Part shown: positions 50,078-59,183 of the stretch, piece after piece
Position numbering within the stretch: position 1 is the stretch's first letter
Layout of the letters: every line of letters starts with the position of its first letter
Source of the DNA: Georgenia daeguensis
GTDB lineage: Bacteria > Actinomycetota > Actinomycetes > Actinomycetales > Actinomycetaceae
Assembly: GCF_039537705.1 (NCBI RefSeq)
Contig: NZ_BAABBA010000010.1
Span: 1-64,000 of the forward strand
Direction: 5' to 3'
DNA length: 64,000 nucleotides
Made by a program: the position numbers and the translations under genes
The notes under the pieces: model-generated
Database searches by the model: none
What the model was told of the DNA's origin: nothing
What the model saw: only the letters and a program-made list of their open reading frames with translations

Positions 50078-51181
50078 TCAGGCCCGGACGCCGTGCGCGT
50101 CCACATCCACGCCCGCGGCGGCCGGCGCGCTACCGGTCAGCCGGGCCACGTGCCGGAAGAACGCCTGCTTGCGCGGCGTCGTCAGCCCCCAGTTGACCGG
50201 CGGGCACTGGAAGCCGTCGTGGTAGTCCCCGCCGGCGCCGGGGTCGAAGTAGCCCCACGACGCATAGTTCTCGACCGCCGTGTAGAGGTGGTTGGGCCGG
50301 TCGTCGAAGTCGAAGTGGTTGTCCTCGTTGACGACGACCGGGATCGGCCGGTGGCGCGTCAGGTCGCGCACCGCCCGGATCTGCGCCTCGAAGTCGGCGG
50401 TTCCGTGGATCTCGTTGCCGTGGATGAGGGCGACGTCGACGACGTCGATCAGCTCCTGCGGGGGCACGATCCCGAACTGCGGGACGCCGGCATAGCTGGC
50501 AGCCAGGGGCAGGGCCGTCGTCGTGGCGGCCCGGAGCTCCTTGATGAAGGAGACCATGCCGCGGGGCGTGAGCAGGTCGTGGGTGTAGCGGGGGACGTTG
50601 CACTCGTTGGCGATCTCGACGATGACGTTGCGACGGTCGTTGTCGTCGAGCCAGCCGATGACGTTCTCGGCCGCCCGACGCACCGCGTCCTCGTCCTCCA
50701 GCCGGTGGTCCTGGCCGAAGTAGAACAGGCCCAGGATCACGACCATGCCCAGCCTGTCCGCCTCGTCGAGGATGCGGCCTAGCCGGTCGAGCCACTCGGG
50801 ACGCAACGAGCCGTCCCGGTGGTACGCCGAGACGTTCCAGGGCTGATCGAGGGGCACGATGCCGCCGGGGGCGGAGCGGCTGCCACGCACGGGGTTCCCG
50901 CACTGGAGGTTGAGGGTGAGACCGAGCAGACCCTGCGCGCGCCACACCGGCATCTGCTCCAGGAACTCATGAACGTTGCGCTCTGCGTCCCAAACCCCGG
51001 TGTCCGGGTAGGCCCAACGGGCCCGGGTGTCCTCGTTCAGATCGTCGAACAATCCCATCACGAGACGGGCGTTGAACAGCAGGCCCTCCACGGGCCTGCC
51101 CTCGAACGAGACTCCCTCGTACGTGGGGCGCCTGTTCAAGAGGAAGCGCTCCTCCTGCAGCTCCAGGTGCGTCGTCGCCAT
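50078..51181 (-). CDS. GH5-like glycoside hydrolase-fold protein
   Basis: A 367-residue TIM-barrel protein. The GH5-type acid/base Glu is in VIVEIANECN and the nucleophile Glu is in PVVVNEDNH. The N-terminus (RRPTYEGVSFEGRPVEGLLFNARLVMGLF) is unlike cellulases and no signal peptide is present, so it acts in the cytosol on an imported, already small glycoside. It lies in the ABC transporter operon. A reaction other than glycoside hydrolysis cannot be excluded. Confidence 0.72.
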   Translation of the reverse strand: MATTHLELQEERFLLNRRPTYEGVSFEGRPVEGLLFNARLVMGLFDDLNEDTRARWAYPDTGVWDAERNVHEFLEQMPVWRAQGLLGLTLNLQCGNPVRGSRSAPGGIVPLDQPWNVSAYHRDGSLRPEWLDRLGRILDEADRLGMVVILGLFYFGQDHRLEDEDAVRRAAENVIGWLDDNDRRNVIVEIANECNVPRYTHDLLTPRGMVSFIKELRAATTTALPLAASYAGVPQFGIVPPQELIDVVDVALIHGNEIHGTADFEAQIRAVRDLTRHRPIPVVVNEDNHFDFDDRPNHLYTAVENYASWGYFDPGAGGDYHDGFQCPPVNWGLTTPRKQAFFRHVARLTGSAPAAAGVDVDAHGVRA

Positions 51182-51281
51182 GCTGAGCTCCTTTCGAGTG
51201 CGGTATCCCGTCGGGTCCGCGTCGGTCGCGTCTGGACGGGCCGCCGGTCAGGCCGGGCGGGCCTGACCGGCGGCCGGCGGC

Positions 51282-52601
51282 TCACCGGGCGCCGCGGTCC
51301 AGCTCGGTCTGCATGCGCTCCTGCGCCTTCGCGATCGCGTCGTCGATCGGCTGCCCGGACTCCAGCACCTCGGAGTACATGTCCCACAGGACGCCGCCCG
51401 GCTTCTCGTCCCGGATCACGGTCCAGAACGGCGACGGCGCCTGGGAGGTGTGCGCGTGCTCCTCGATGACCTCGGTGAAGGTGGTCTTCCACTCGGCGTC
51501 GGTCCAGAACTCGGAGGCCATGACCGCGCGGTTGGTGCTCGGGAAACCGGTCGTCTCCGAGATCCGCTGCATGTTCTCGTCGCGGCTGAGGAACGCGATC
51601 CACTCCACCGACGCCTCGACGTTGTCCGAGCCCTGCAGGACTCCCCAGTACCCGGAGCCGGAGTAGGTGGCCCTGTTCTCAGGCCCCTGCGCCGGCGGGG
51701 CCACCGCCCACTTGCCGTCGAGCTCGGGGTAGTCACGCTCCAGCGTCGCGATGTCCGACCCGCTGGCCCCGCCGAGGATCGCGATGCGCCCGGAGCGGAA
51801 CTCCGCCATCGGGTCGAAGGTGGGGGACATGAAGTCCTCCGGCACCACGCCGTCCTCGACCAGGCCGCGGAGCCAGGTGAGGGTCTCGCGCATCTCGGGG
51901 GTGTCGAGGTTGGCGGCGGTGCCGTCCTCGGACATGTACTCCTCGCCAGTCTGCCAGTAGTAGGGGATCAGCCCCTGGACCACGTCGACCCCGCCGAAGG
52001 AGAACCCGGTGACGTCGCCTTCGGTGAGCGCGGCGGCGTACTCCTCGATCTCCTCCCAGGTGGCCGGCGGCTCCGTGAGGCCGGCGTCCTCGAGGAGGTC
52101 GGTGCGGTAGAGCATCGGCCGGATGTCGACCCGCCAGGGGATGCCGTAGAACTCGTCCTGCCACTGCCCGTCCACCATCATCGACGAGAAGAACCGCTCG
52201 TCGAGGTCCGGCCAGTACTCGTCCTTGTACTCGGTGATCGGCATCGGGCCGGCCTTGCCGCCGCCCAGCGGCGCGTAGGTGGTGAGCTGGAACATGTCGG
52301 CGGCGTCGGGCGCGTCGCCGCCCTGCGAGACGAGCAGCCAGCGGTCGCGGGCCTGGGCGAAGTCGATGAGCTCGACCTCGACGGCTGTCCCTGTCTCCTG
52401 CTCGAACTCGTCGGCCAGCTCCTCGACGAGCGCCCGCCACTGGGCCGGGTCGCCGTAGATCTGGCTCCAGAATTCGATGCTCCCGCTCCCGCCCGCATCG
52501 CTGCTGGCGGCCGACCCCGGGTCCCCGGGAGAGCTCGCGCAGGCTGCGAGCATCGAGAGCCCCGCGGCTCCGGCGAGGATCTGTACGCTGCGTCGTCTCA
52601 T
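51282..52601 (-). CDS. ABC transporter substrate-binding lipoprotein, family 1 (carbohydrate)
   Basis: A 439-residue binding protein. The ATG at 52601 follows AAAGGAG; an upstream in-frame extension is not coding. The signal ends at Cys21 (LAAC). The fold follows UgpB/MalE-type proteins (IEFWSQIYGDPAQWRALVEELADEFEQETG near the N-terminus and WGVLQGSDNVEASVEWIAFLS late). It leads the operon containing the GH5-like, phosphoesterase and permease genes. A FadR-type operator overlaps its promoter region. Confidence 0.9.
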   Translation of the reverse strand: MRRRSVQILAGAAGLSMLAACASSPGDPGSAASSDAGGSGSIEFWSQIYGDPAQWRALVEELADEFEQETGTAVEVELIDFAQARDRWLLVSQGGDAPDAADMFQLTTYAPLGGGKAGPMPITEYKDEYWPDLDERFFSSMMVDGQWQDEFYGIPWRVDIRPMLYRTDLLEDAGLTEPPATWEEIEEYAAALTEGDVTGFSFGGVDVVQGLIPYYWQTGEEYMSEDGTAANLDTPEMRETLTWLRGLVEDGVVPEDFMSPTFDPMAEFRSGRIAILGGASGSDIATLERDYPELDGKWAVAPPAQGPENRATYSGSGYWGVLQGSDNVEASVEWIAFLSRDENMQRISETTGFPSTNRAVMASEFWTDAEWKTTFTEVIEEHAHTSQAPSPFWTVIRDEKPGGVLWDMYSEVLESGQPIDDAIAKAQERMQTELDRGAR

Positions 52602-52629
52602 GTAGACCACTCCTTTGTGTCCGGTCCGA

Positions 52630-52642
52630 CCTGTCATACAGG
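52630..52642. promoter_or_regulatory. FadR-type operator CCTGTCATACAGG before the ABC transporter operon
   Basis: A 13-bp palindrome (CCTGT-ATG-ACAGG on the minus strand), 29-41 bp upstream of the binding protein start. Sixteen bases, CAGCCTGTATGACAGG on the minus strand, match the site at 60083-60098 exactly. A TTGACA hexamer lies at 52669-52664, but no good -10 sits at canonical spacing. Confidence 0.75.
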
Positions 52643-52714
52643 CTGCCAGCCTGCCAGGAACACTGTCAAGCATGTCCCAAAAGGTCTTGTCATCTTCAGG
52701 GGTTGGCAGTGCGC

Positions 52715-53347
52715 TCAGCGACGGCTGGGGTCGCCGCCGTCTCGCACGGGGTCGCACGGTACCGGGACGAGACTGACGTCGCGCCCCTCGAGGAGGAAGA
52801 ACAGCCGGGCCGTCTCCTCGAGCTCCTCGACGGCGTCGACGGCGGAGGCGAGGTCGGTCCCGGCGACCACCGGACCGTGGTTGGCCAGCAGCAAGGCATG
52901 GTGGTCCACCGCGAGCTCGCGGACGGGCCCTTCCATCGCCCGGTCACCCGGTGCGTGGTACGGCACCAGCGGCAGCCGGCCGACCCGCATCGTGTAGTAC
53001 GCCGTCAGCGGTGGCAGCACGTCCGACGGGTCGGCGTGCCGCAGGCAGGACACGGCGACCGCGTAGGTGCTGTGGAGGTGGACCACGGCACCGGCGCCGG
53101 GTCGGGCCCGGTAGATCGCCTCGTGCAGGAACGCCTCCTTCGTCGGCGGCGGCCCCTGCGCCTCCCCGGTGCGCAGGTCGATGAGGCAGATGTCCTCCCG
53201 GGTGAGGGACCCGAGGCTAACCCCGGACGCGGTGAGGTGGACGGTGTCGCCCACGCGCACGCTGATGTTGCCGGTCCGGCCCGACGTCAGCCGGCGGGCG
53301 AACAACGAACGCCCGATCTCCACGATGCTCGCCGCAGCGTCCGTCAC
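52715..53347 (-). CDS. otnC: class II aldolase/adducin-family protein (OtnC-type 3-oxo-tetronate 4-phosphate decarboxylase)
   Basis: A 210-residue zinc-aldolase-fold protein with the N-terminal GNISVRVGDTVHLTASG, the HLHSTYAVAVS motif with two zinc His and the later DHHALLLANHGPVVAGTD. It follows the acid-sugar kinase gene with ATGA overlap. In the Otn pathway, the kinase forms a 3-oxo-tetronate 4-phosphate, which this enzyme decarboxylates to dihydroxyacetone phosphate. The closest alternative is an L-fuculose- or ribulose-phosphate aldolase. Confidence 0.82.
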   Translation of the reverse strand: MTDAAASIVEIGRSLFARRLTSGRTGNISVRVGDTVHLTASGVSLGSLTREDICLIDLRTGEAQGPPPTKEAFLHEAIYRARPGAGAVVHLHSTYAVAVSCLRHADPSDVLPPLTAYYTMRVGRLPLVPYHAPGDRAMEGPVRELAVDHHALLLANHGPVVAGTDLASAVDAVEELEETARLFFLLEGRDVSLVPVPCDPVRDGGDPSRR

Positions 53348-54684
53348 GGGTGCCCCGTCCCCGTCGTGGCGGCCCGGTGGAGCAGGTCCGCGCGACCGAA
53401 GTTTCCCGACTTGAGCAGCAGCGCGAGCGGCCGCTCATCCGGCGTTAGCAACCACGGGACGCCGGGGTCCTCCTCGTGCCCGACGAGCGCGGACTCGACC
53501 CCGAGGCGCTGGATGACGGCACCCGACGTCTCACCCCCGGCGACCACGATCCGGTGCGCGCCACGTTCGCGGGCCACCCGTGCAAGATCACCGAGGACGT
53601 CCTCGAAGACCTCGGCGGTCCGTGCGCCGAACACCTTGGCCGCGGCCGCGCGCTCCTCGGGCCCGGCTGAGGAGTACAGGAGGACCGGACCCTTGCCGAG
53701 GTGGTCGGTCAGCCAGGCGGTCGCCCGTGCCCGCAACTCCTCGGCGCCCGGGGTGACGAGCGGGTCGAGCCGGTGGGAGGGCATGCGCTCCCGGGCGTAC
53801 GCGAGCTGTTCCATCGTGGCCCGCGAGCAGCTTCCGGCCAGGACGACGGCCGGCCCGGCCGGCAGCCCCACATCCGCCCGTCCGGCTCCGGGGGCCGGCC
53901 CGGCCTCGGCCGAGACGCCGTCCGGGGCGAGCGCGGCGGCGAGGCCGGCCGCTCCGGTGAGCACGGGGAGATGCTGAGTGGCGGCGGCGATGACGCGCAG
54001 GTCCGCATCGTCGATCGCGTCGGTGACCACGTGCCGCACGCCGTCGGCCTCGAGCGCGTCCAGTCGTTCGCGCACCGCCGCGGGCCCCGACCGGACCACG
54101 GAGTGCGGCAGCAGTGCGACGTGGTGCGGAGTCTGTCGGCCCAGCACGCGGACGAGGTCAGAGTCGGTCATCGGGGTGAGCGGGTGGTGCCGCATCGGTG
54201 ACTCGGAGAGCAGCTGGTCGTGCACGAACAACTGGCCGCCGTAGACCGTGCGGCCGTGCACCGGGGAGCCGGGGCAGATGACGGTCAGCCGGGCACCGGA
54301 GCGGTCCAGCAGCGCGTCGGTGACCGGGCCGATGTTGCCGGAGTCCGTGGAGTCGAACGTGGAGCAGTACTTGTGGAACACCCGCTGCACGCCCAGCTCG
54401 TCGAACCAGTCCGCCGCCTCCAGCGACCACGCGACGGCGTCGGCGGCCGGCGCGGTCCGGGACTTCAGCGCCACCACGACCGCGTCCGCCCCCGCAGGTG
54501 CGCTCCGGTCACCGGGGACGCCCCCGAACAGGATCGCTGGGCGGAACCCGGACCGCCGCAGAGCGGTGGCGACGTCCGTGGCACCGGTGTAGTCGTCGGC
54601 GACGCACCCGAGCAGCACCCGCGACGGCGCGTCCACCTCGGTCGCGTCCCGCCCCGCCTCGTGCCGGACGTCAGTCGGACGCAC
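53344..54684 (-). CDS. otnK: four-carbon acid sugar kinase (OtnK family, DUF1537)
   Basis: A 446-residue member of the OtnK/DUF1537 family. The N-terminal half has CVADDYTGATDVA and a KYCSTFDSTDSGNIGPVTDAL substrate segment. The C-terminal half has the ATP-binding ERGAHRIVVAGGETSGAVIQRLGV. It phosphorylates 3-oxo-tetronates or similar four-carbon acid sugars. It overlaps both neighbours, by 4 and 14 bases, so it lies in one operon with the FadR-type regulator and the OtnC-like aldolase. Confidence 0.9.
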   Translation of the reverse strand: MRPTDVRHEAGRDATEVDAPSRVLLGCVADDYTGATDVATALRRSGFRPAILFGGVPGDRSAPAGADAVVVALKSRTAPAADAVAWSLEAADWFDELGVQRVFHKYCSTFDSTDSGNIGPVTDALLDRSGARLTVICPGSPVHGRTVYGGQLFVHDQLLSESPMRHHPLTPMTDSDLVRVLGRQTPHHVALLPHSVVRSGPAAVRERLDALEADGVRHVVTDAIDDADLRVIAAATQHLPVLTGAAGLAAALAPDGVSAEAGPAPGAGRADVGLPAGPAVVLAGSCSRATMEQLAYARERMPSHRLDPLVTPGAEELRARATAWLTDHLGKGPVLLYSSAGPEERAAAAKVFGARTAEVFEDVLGDLARVARERGAHRIVVAGGETSGAVIQRLGVESALVGHEEDPGVPWLLTPDERPLALLLKSGNFGRADLLHRAATTGTGHP

Positions 54685-55423
54685 GGCTGAGCTCCGCGGC
54701 GCCCTGGCGACCCTTCTGCATGGTGGCCCAGTGGGCCGCCACGTCGTCGAGGTGCCTCTCCATCGCCTGCTCCGCGGCGTCGCAGTCCCGCCGGAGGACG
54801 GCGTCGAGGATGCGCTGGTGGAACTCCGCCGCGTGCCGCGCCCGGCTCGGCGAGAGCACCGCGCCCCGGCGCGCCTCGATGAGGACGCCGTGGAGCGAGT
54901 CCAGCACGACCACGTAGAGCGGGTTGTGGGTGGCCACGGCGAGCTGCCGGTGGAAGTTGACGTCGAGCTTGGCGGCGGTCTCCGGGGACGCCACCGCAGC
55001 CGTCATCTGCTCGTGGGTCCGGCGGATCTCCTCGAGGTCCTCGTCCGAGGCGCGCTCGCAGGCCAGGCGCACGACCTGGAGCTCGAGCAGGTGCCGCACC
55101 TCGTGCACCTGCTGGTAGTCGAGGCCGCCGTGGATCCGCAGGAAGAGACTCAGCGCGTCGCTCACCAGCTCGGAGCTGACGTTGCCCACGCGCAGACCGA
55201 CGCCGGAGCGGGTCTCGATCACTCCCCTCGCCACGAGGGAGCTCACCGCCTCACGGACGACGGTCCGCGAGACGCCGAACTCCTCCCCGAGCTCGCGCGC
55301 CGAGGGCAGCGGCTCACCCGGGCTCATGCCGGCGGCGAGAATCTTGTTGAGGATCTGCTCGGCGACCTGCTCCGCGAGCGTGGGCCCGGGCAGGATGCGG
55401 GTCGATCCGGGGTTCTGCGGCAT
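54671..55423 (-). CDS. FadR-subfamily GntR transcriptional regulator (FCD domain)
   Basis: A 250-residue GntR regulator. Winged helix: PSARELGEEFGVSRTVVREAVSSL (about residues 40-63). The FCD domain has VNFHRQLAVATHN, FHQRILDAV and MERHL metal-binding His residues. It starts directly at the TIM-barrel gene stop (shared base) and overlaps the kinase gene by 14. The 13-bp palindromes at 52630-52642 and 60086-60098 have the TGT/ACA half-site form of FadR-type operators, so it probably represses both operons until an acid-sugar ligand binds. Confidence 0.88.
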   Translation of the reverse strand: MPQNPGSTRILPGPTLAEQVAEQILNKILAAGMSPGEPLPSARELGEEFGVSRTVVREAVSSLVARGVIETRSGVGLRVGNVSSELVSDALSLFLRIHGGLDYQQVHEVRHLLELQVVRLACERASDEDLEEIRRTHEQMTAAVASPETAAKLDVNFHRQLAVATHNPLYVVVLDSLHGVLIEARRGAVLSPSRARHAAEFHQRILDAVLRRDCDAAEQAMERHLDDVAAHWATMQKGRQGAAELSRASD

Positions 55424-56268
55424 CAGCGTTCTCCTTGCCCGACGAGACTGAGCGAGCTGACGAACTGGTACGACAGCTCGGCCGTCCGATCACCGCGGTC
55501 CTGGGCGTGCTCGAGCGTGATCCAGCCGCGGTAGCCCAGGCGGTCCAGGACCGCGACGACGTCGGGGAACGGCATGTCCCCCGTCCCCGGGCTGCCCCTG
55601 CCCGTGTCGCCGAACTGCACGTGCTCGAGCAGCGGTCCGGCCGACTCGAACGCCTCCACCGCGGAGCCCTCGGTCAGCGCGAGGTGGTAGGTGTCGCCGA
55701 TGACGCCGATGTTGGCGCGGCCGGTCGCGGCGATGAGCGTGCGGGCGTCGTCGATCGTGTTCACCAGATCGGTCGAGGCCCGGTTCTGGGGCTCGACGAG
55801 CAGGCGCACACCTCGCTCGTCGCCGTAGTCGGCGAGCTCGCGCAGCATCCTTGCCGTCTGCTCCATCCGGTCCCGCGGGTCGACCGTCCGGTCGGGCGCG
55901 TTGTCCAGGATCCGCCCCAGCGAGACGCGGGTGCCCAGCACCGCGGCGCGGTCGACGAGCGTGCGCAGCTGGCCGAGAACCGCCTCGCGAGCCGCGGGTT
56001 CCACCTCGCACATGCTCGCCCCGCCGGCCGCCAATGGGCCGGTGGCGAGCGCGGCCACGGCGAGTCCGACGCCGGACAGCTCCCTGACCAGTCGCTCCGC
56101 GTCGAGCTTCGCAGGCGAGGCCACCTGGAGCTCCACGCCGTCGTACCCGATGTCGGCCAGCCGCCGGATCGCCTCGGCGAACGGGCCGTCGTAGGCGAAC
56201 TCCTGGCGCTCATCGGCCTCCGGCGACATCACCGTGTAGGCCAGGCGGACCCCCCGTGGTGCGTTCAC
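55423..56268 (-). CDS. xylose-isomerase-like TIM barrel protein (hydroxypyruvate isomerase/OtnI type)
   Basis: A product of about 281 residues with a LLVEPQNRASTDLVNT strand (metal Glu), IGVIGDTYHLALTEG (Asp and His), LEHVQFGDTGRGSPGTGDM and the final LEHAQD Glu. The last segment matches the Hyi/OtnI motif. I prefer GTG at 56268, as AAGGAG lies eight bases upstream. The frame can begin at an ATG at 56352 with ATGA overlap to the previous gene. In the Otn pathway this type of enzyme isomerises 2-oxo- and 3-oxo-tetronates. Confidence 0.8.
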   Translation of the reverse strand: MNAPRGVRLAYTVMSPEADERQEFAYDGPFAEAIRRLADIGYDGVELQVASPAKLDAERLVRELSGVGLAVAALATGPLAAGGASMCEVEPAAREAVLGQLRTLVDRAAVLGTRVSLGRILDNAPDRTVDPRDRMEQTARMLRELADYGDERGVRLLVEPQNRASTDLVNTIDDARTLIAATGRANIGVIGDTYHLALTEGSAVEAFESAGPLLEHVQFGDTGRGSPGTGDMPFPDVVAVLDRLGYRGWITLEHAQDRGDRTAELSYQFVSSLSLVGQGER

Positions 56269-56348
56269 TCCGCCCACTCCTTCCACTTCTGCTTCCCTGT
56301 CGGTCTCTGCCCGCCGGCTGACGATGCCGCCGCCCGGGGCTTCTCGGC

Positions 56349-57401
56349 TCATGCCTGCGCCGGTGACGGCGCGGCCGCCCGGACGGCCTCGACGACGGCG
56401 TCCGCGACGTCCGTGGTGGTGGCCGTCCCACCGAGGTCCGGCGTGCGGACTCTTGTCAGAGCGGTCTCGACGGCCGCCTCCACGGCGTCGGCGGCGGCGG
56501 CGTCACCGAGGTGACGGATCATCATCGCGCCCGAGAGGATGAGGCCGACGGGGTTGGCCCGCCCGGTTCCGGCGATGTCCGGCGCGGCGCCGTGGCACGC
56601 CTCGAAGACGGCGACGCTCTCTCCGAAGTTGGCGCCCGGGCCGAGACCGATGCTGCCGGTCACCCCGGCGGCGACGTCCGAGAGGATGTCGCCGTACTGG
56701 TTGTCGAGCAGGACCACGGCTCGCGGGACCGCCCCACGGACGATCGCCTGGCCGAGGGCGTCCACCATCATGTCCTGGAGCTCCACCTCCGGGTACTGGC
56801 GGGCGACCTCCTGCACGACCTCGAGCTCGAGGCCGTCGGTGAGGTTCAGAACGTTGGCCTTGTGCCCGAGAATGACGCGGCCGTACCCCTGCTCGACGGC
56901 GAGCCGGAACGAGAAGTGCGCGATCCGCTCCCACGCCCCTCTCGTCACGACCTTGACGGCCTGGGCGACGTCGTCGCCGATCCTGTACTCGATGCCCGAG
57001 TAGGTCCCCTCGGAGACCTCGCGGACGATGAGGAAGTCCAGGTCCGGGCCCGACGAGATGCCCGGCAGGCTCTGGATGGGCCGGACGTTCGCGAAGAGAT
57101 CCAGCTCGCGCCGCACGGCGTTGTTGATGCTGGGATAGACGCGGTCGCCGTCCGGCCGGACCTTGACGATCCGACCCGTGCGGCGCGGCGCCACCAGCGG
57201 AGCCTTGAGCGCAGCACCGAGGCGCCGGATCCCGGCGACGGCGGCATCGGGCAGGGGGTCGTGCTCACCACCGGGGATGAGGTGACCGACGGGGATGTAC
57301 TCGTAGCTCAGGTACGGCGCTGCGGCGCTGAGCACCCGGACCGTCGCCTCCGTGATCTCCGGTCCGATCCCGTCCCCGGGGATGATTCCTACCGTTGCCA
57401 T
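56349..57401 (-). CDS. isocitrate/isopropylmalate-type decarboxylating dehydrogenase
   Basis: A 350-residue protein starting at ATG 57401 behind GAAGGAAG. The N-terminal PGDGIGPEITEATVRVL and the C-terminal DNQYGDILSDVAAGVTGSIGLGPGANFGESVAVFEACHGAAPDIAG place it in the IDH/IPMDH/tartrate dehydrogenase family. Substrate may be tartrate, D-malate or a 3-substituted malate. The presence in an acid-sugar cluster favours a hydroxyacid oxidation. It precedes the barrel-protein gene (ATGA overlap) and follows the racemase-like gene. Confidence 0.88.
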   Translation of the reverse strand: MATVGIIPGDGIGPEITEATVRVLSAAAPYLSYEYIPVGHLIPGGEHDPLPDAAVAGIRRLGAALKAPLVAPRRTGRIVKVRPDGDRVYPSINNAVRRELDLFANVRPIQSLPGISSGPDLDFLIVREVSEGTYSGIEYRIGDDVAQAVKVVTRGAWERIAHFSFRLAVEQGYGRVILGHKANVLNLTDGLELEVVQEVARQYPEVELQDMMVDALGQAIVRGAVPRAVVLLDNQYGDILSDVAAGVTGSIGLGPGANFGESVAVFEACHGAAPDIAGTGRANPVGLILSGAMMIRHLGDAAAADAVEAAVETALTRVRTPDLGGTATTTDVADAVVEAVRAAAPSPAQA

Positions 57402-57402
57402 C

Positions 57403-58089
57403 TCACGCTTCCTTCGTCGAATGGATGATCTGTGCGTCGGTCTCGTCCGTCGCACCGAGGCGACGCCGGAGCTCCGTGGCGGCCGCCCGTGCCCCCTCGT
57501 GCACGGGCACCCCGAGGCGTTCGGTCAGGGGCCCGGCGGCCGCGGCGAGCGAGTACTGGGCGAGGAGGATCTCGCTCGCGCCGGCGGCGACCGCCCGCGC
57601 CACCTGGTCGTGCATGCCGGCCGCCAGGACGTCGCCCGTCGCACCGGGGGCCGGCTCGACGAGCACCCGGTGGATGACGGCCGTCGCCGTGCCGGGCTGC
57701 GCCCCGAGCTGCGCCTCGGCCGGCGCGAACGCCGTCTCGGTCGACGCGACGAGCGCGACCGCCGCGGGCCTGCCCCGCGCGGCGGCGCGGAACATCTCGG
57801 CGTCGGGCCTGACGACCGGGGCGTCCCACCGGAGCTCGGCGGCGTCCGCCAGCTCGGAGTAGCTGGAGCAGGTCACCAGGACACCGGCGGCTCCGCCGTC
57901 GAGCAGCACGTCGACCAGCCCGAGGAACCGCCGCCTCAGCCGGCCGGTGAGCGTGCCGGCCTCCTGGAGGTCGGGCAGCAGCCGATCGTCGAGGAGGTGC
58001 CACTGCTCGGCCTCGGGCAGGACCTCGCGAAGAGCCCGCTCCGCCGGGCCCCGGGCCAGCGGCGTGGCATGGACGAGACCGATCCTCAT
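57403..58089 (-). CDS. aspartate/glutamate (hydantoin)-racemase-like protein
   Basis: A 228-residue protein with the Asp/Glu racemase fold: IGLVHATPL at the N-terminus, the first Cys in VLVTCSSYSELAD (about residue 74) and a later LLAQYSLAAAAGPL segment where the second Cys of true racemases is absent (Gln-Tyr-Ser instead). It may be a racemase, a decarboxylase (arylmalonate decarboxylase uses one Cys) or a maleate isomerase relative. It overlaps the Gfo/Idh gene by ATGA. Confidence 0.78.
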   Translation of the reverse strand: MRIGLVHATPLARGPAERALREVLPEAEQWHLLDDRLLPDLQEAGTLTGRLRRRFLGLVDVLLDGGAAGVLVTCSSYSELADAAELRWDAPVVRPDAEMFRAAARGRPAAVALVASTETAFAPAEAQLGAQPGTATAVIHRVLVEPAPGATGDVLAAGMHDQVARAVAAGASEILLAQYSLAAAAGPLTERLGVPVHEGARAAATELRRRLGATDETDAQIIHSTKEA

Positions 58090-59183
58090 GGCGTCACCCG
58101 TCCCGTCGCGCGCACGCCCACCGGGATGGTGGCGTCGATCTCCGCGCGTCCTAGCGTCCGACCGCTGTCCACGGACTCGTAGGCGGCGAGCACCAGGCGC
58201 ATCGTGGACAGGTTGTCGTAGATGTCCGTCTCGAACGGTGCGCCGGTGATGATGCCCCGTGCGAAGGCACGGATCGCCCGCGCATAGCTGGCGACGTAGG
58301 GGTCGGCCTCCGGGGGCACGACGTCCACCCGCCGGGTCGCCGAGTCCTCCGTGACGATGCGCAGCTCCCCGGAGGCCGAGACGAAGGCCGTGCCCGCCGT
58401 TCCCTCCACGACGACGCTCTCGCTGAGCAGCGGGGGGTCCTCGCGCCCCTTGGAGGCGTAGCTCCGGTCGACCACCGCGGTCGCCCCGGGGTAGCCGAGC
58501 ACCACCGTTGCGACGTCCTCGCCGCGGACCCGGTCGCTGACCCGGTGGGCCCTCGCGTAGAGCACGTCGGGCTCGCCGAGCAGGTAACGGGTGACATCGA
58601 GCTGGTGGATGACCGACTCGAGGATTAAGAACCGGTCCATCTCCGCGAAGAAGGGCTGACGCGCCAGGCTGAACGGCGTGTCGGGGTGTTGCGGCGTGGT
58701 CACGGTGCCCGCGAACCGCGCGGACGAGCTGAGGTGGAAGACGGTGCCGAGCTCGTCGCCGTCGATGCGTCTGCGCAGCTCGCGGAACCAGCTCCGGTAC
58801 CGCCAGTTCTCGTGGATCATCAGCCGTCCCGGACCTGCGACAGCGGCGTCGTAGATCCGCGCGATGTCCTCGCGCGTGTCTGCCACGGGCTTCTGGCACA
58901 GCACATGGATCCCGGAGGCGAGCGCGTGCTCGACGATCTCGGCGTGGGCGTGGGCGGGCGTGATGACGTCGAGGGCGTCGACGGCTCCGGAGTCCACCAG
59001 CTCGTGCACGTTGCCGCCGCTGCGCGGGACTCCGTACTCCCGGGCCCGTCGCTCGGCTCGCTCGGGCACCGCATCGACGATGTGGACCACGTCGCAGCCG
59101 GGCAGTCGCCGCCAGCCGGCGAGGTGGTGGGAGCTCGCGTTGCCCGCGCCCACCACACCGATCCGCAGACGTCTCCGGGTCAT
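58086..59183 (-). CDS. Gfo/Idh/MocA-family oxidoreductase
   Basis: A 365-residue NAD(P)-dependent dehydrogenase with GVVGAGNASSHHLAGW, the CQKPVAD motif (in place of the usual EKP), and a C-terminal substrate domain with IHENWRYRSWFRELRRRI. It oxidises a sugar or inositol-like hydroxyl. It is coupled with the racemase-like gene downstream and the DUF6282 gene upstream by four-base overlaps. Confidence 0.88.
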   Translation of the reverse strand: MTRRRLRIGVVGAGNASSHHLAGWRRLPGCDVVHIVDAVPERAERRAREYGVPRSGGNVHELVDSGAVDALDVITPAHAHAEIVEHALASGIHVLCQKPVADTREDIARIYDAAVAGPGRLMIHENWRYRSWFRELRRRIDGDELGTVFHLSSSARFAGTVTTPQHPDTPFSLARQPFFAEMDRFLILESVIHQLDVTRYLLGEPDVLYARAHRVSDRVRGEDVATVVLGYPGATAVVDRSYASKGREDPPLLSESVVVEGTAGTAFVSASGELRIVTEDSATRRVDVVPPEADPYVASYARAIRAFARGIITGAPFETDIYDNLSTMRLVLAAYESVDSGRTLGRAEIDATIPVGVRATGRVTP

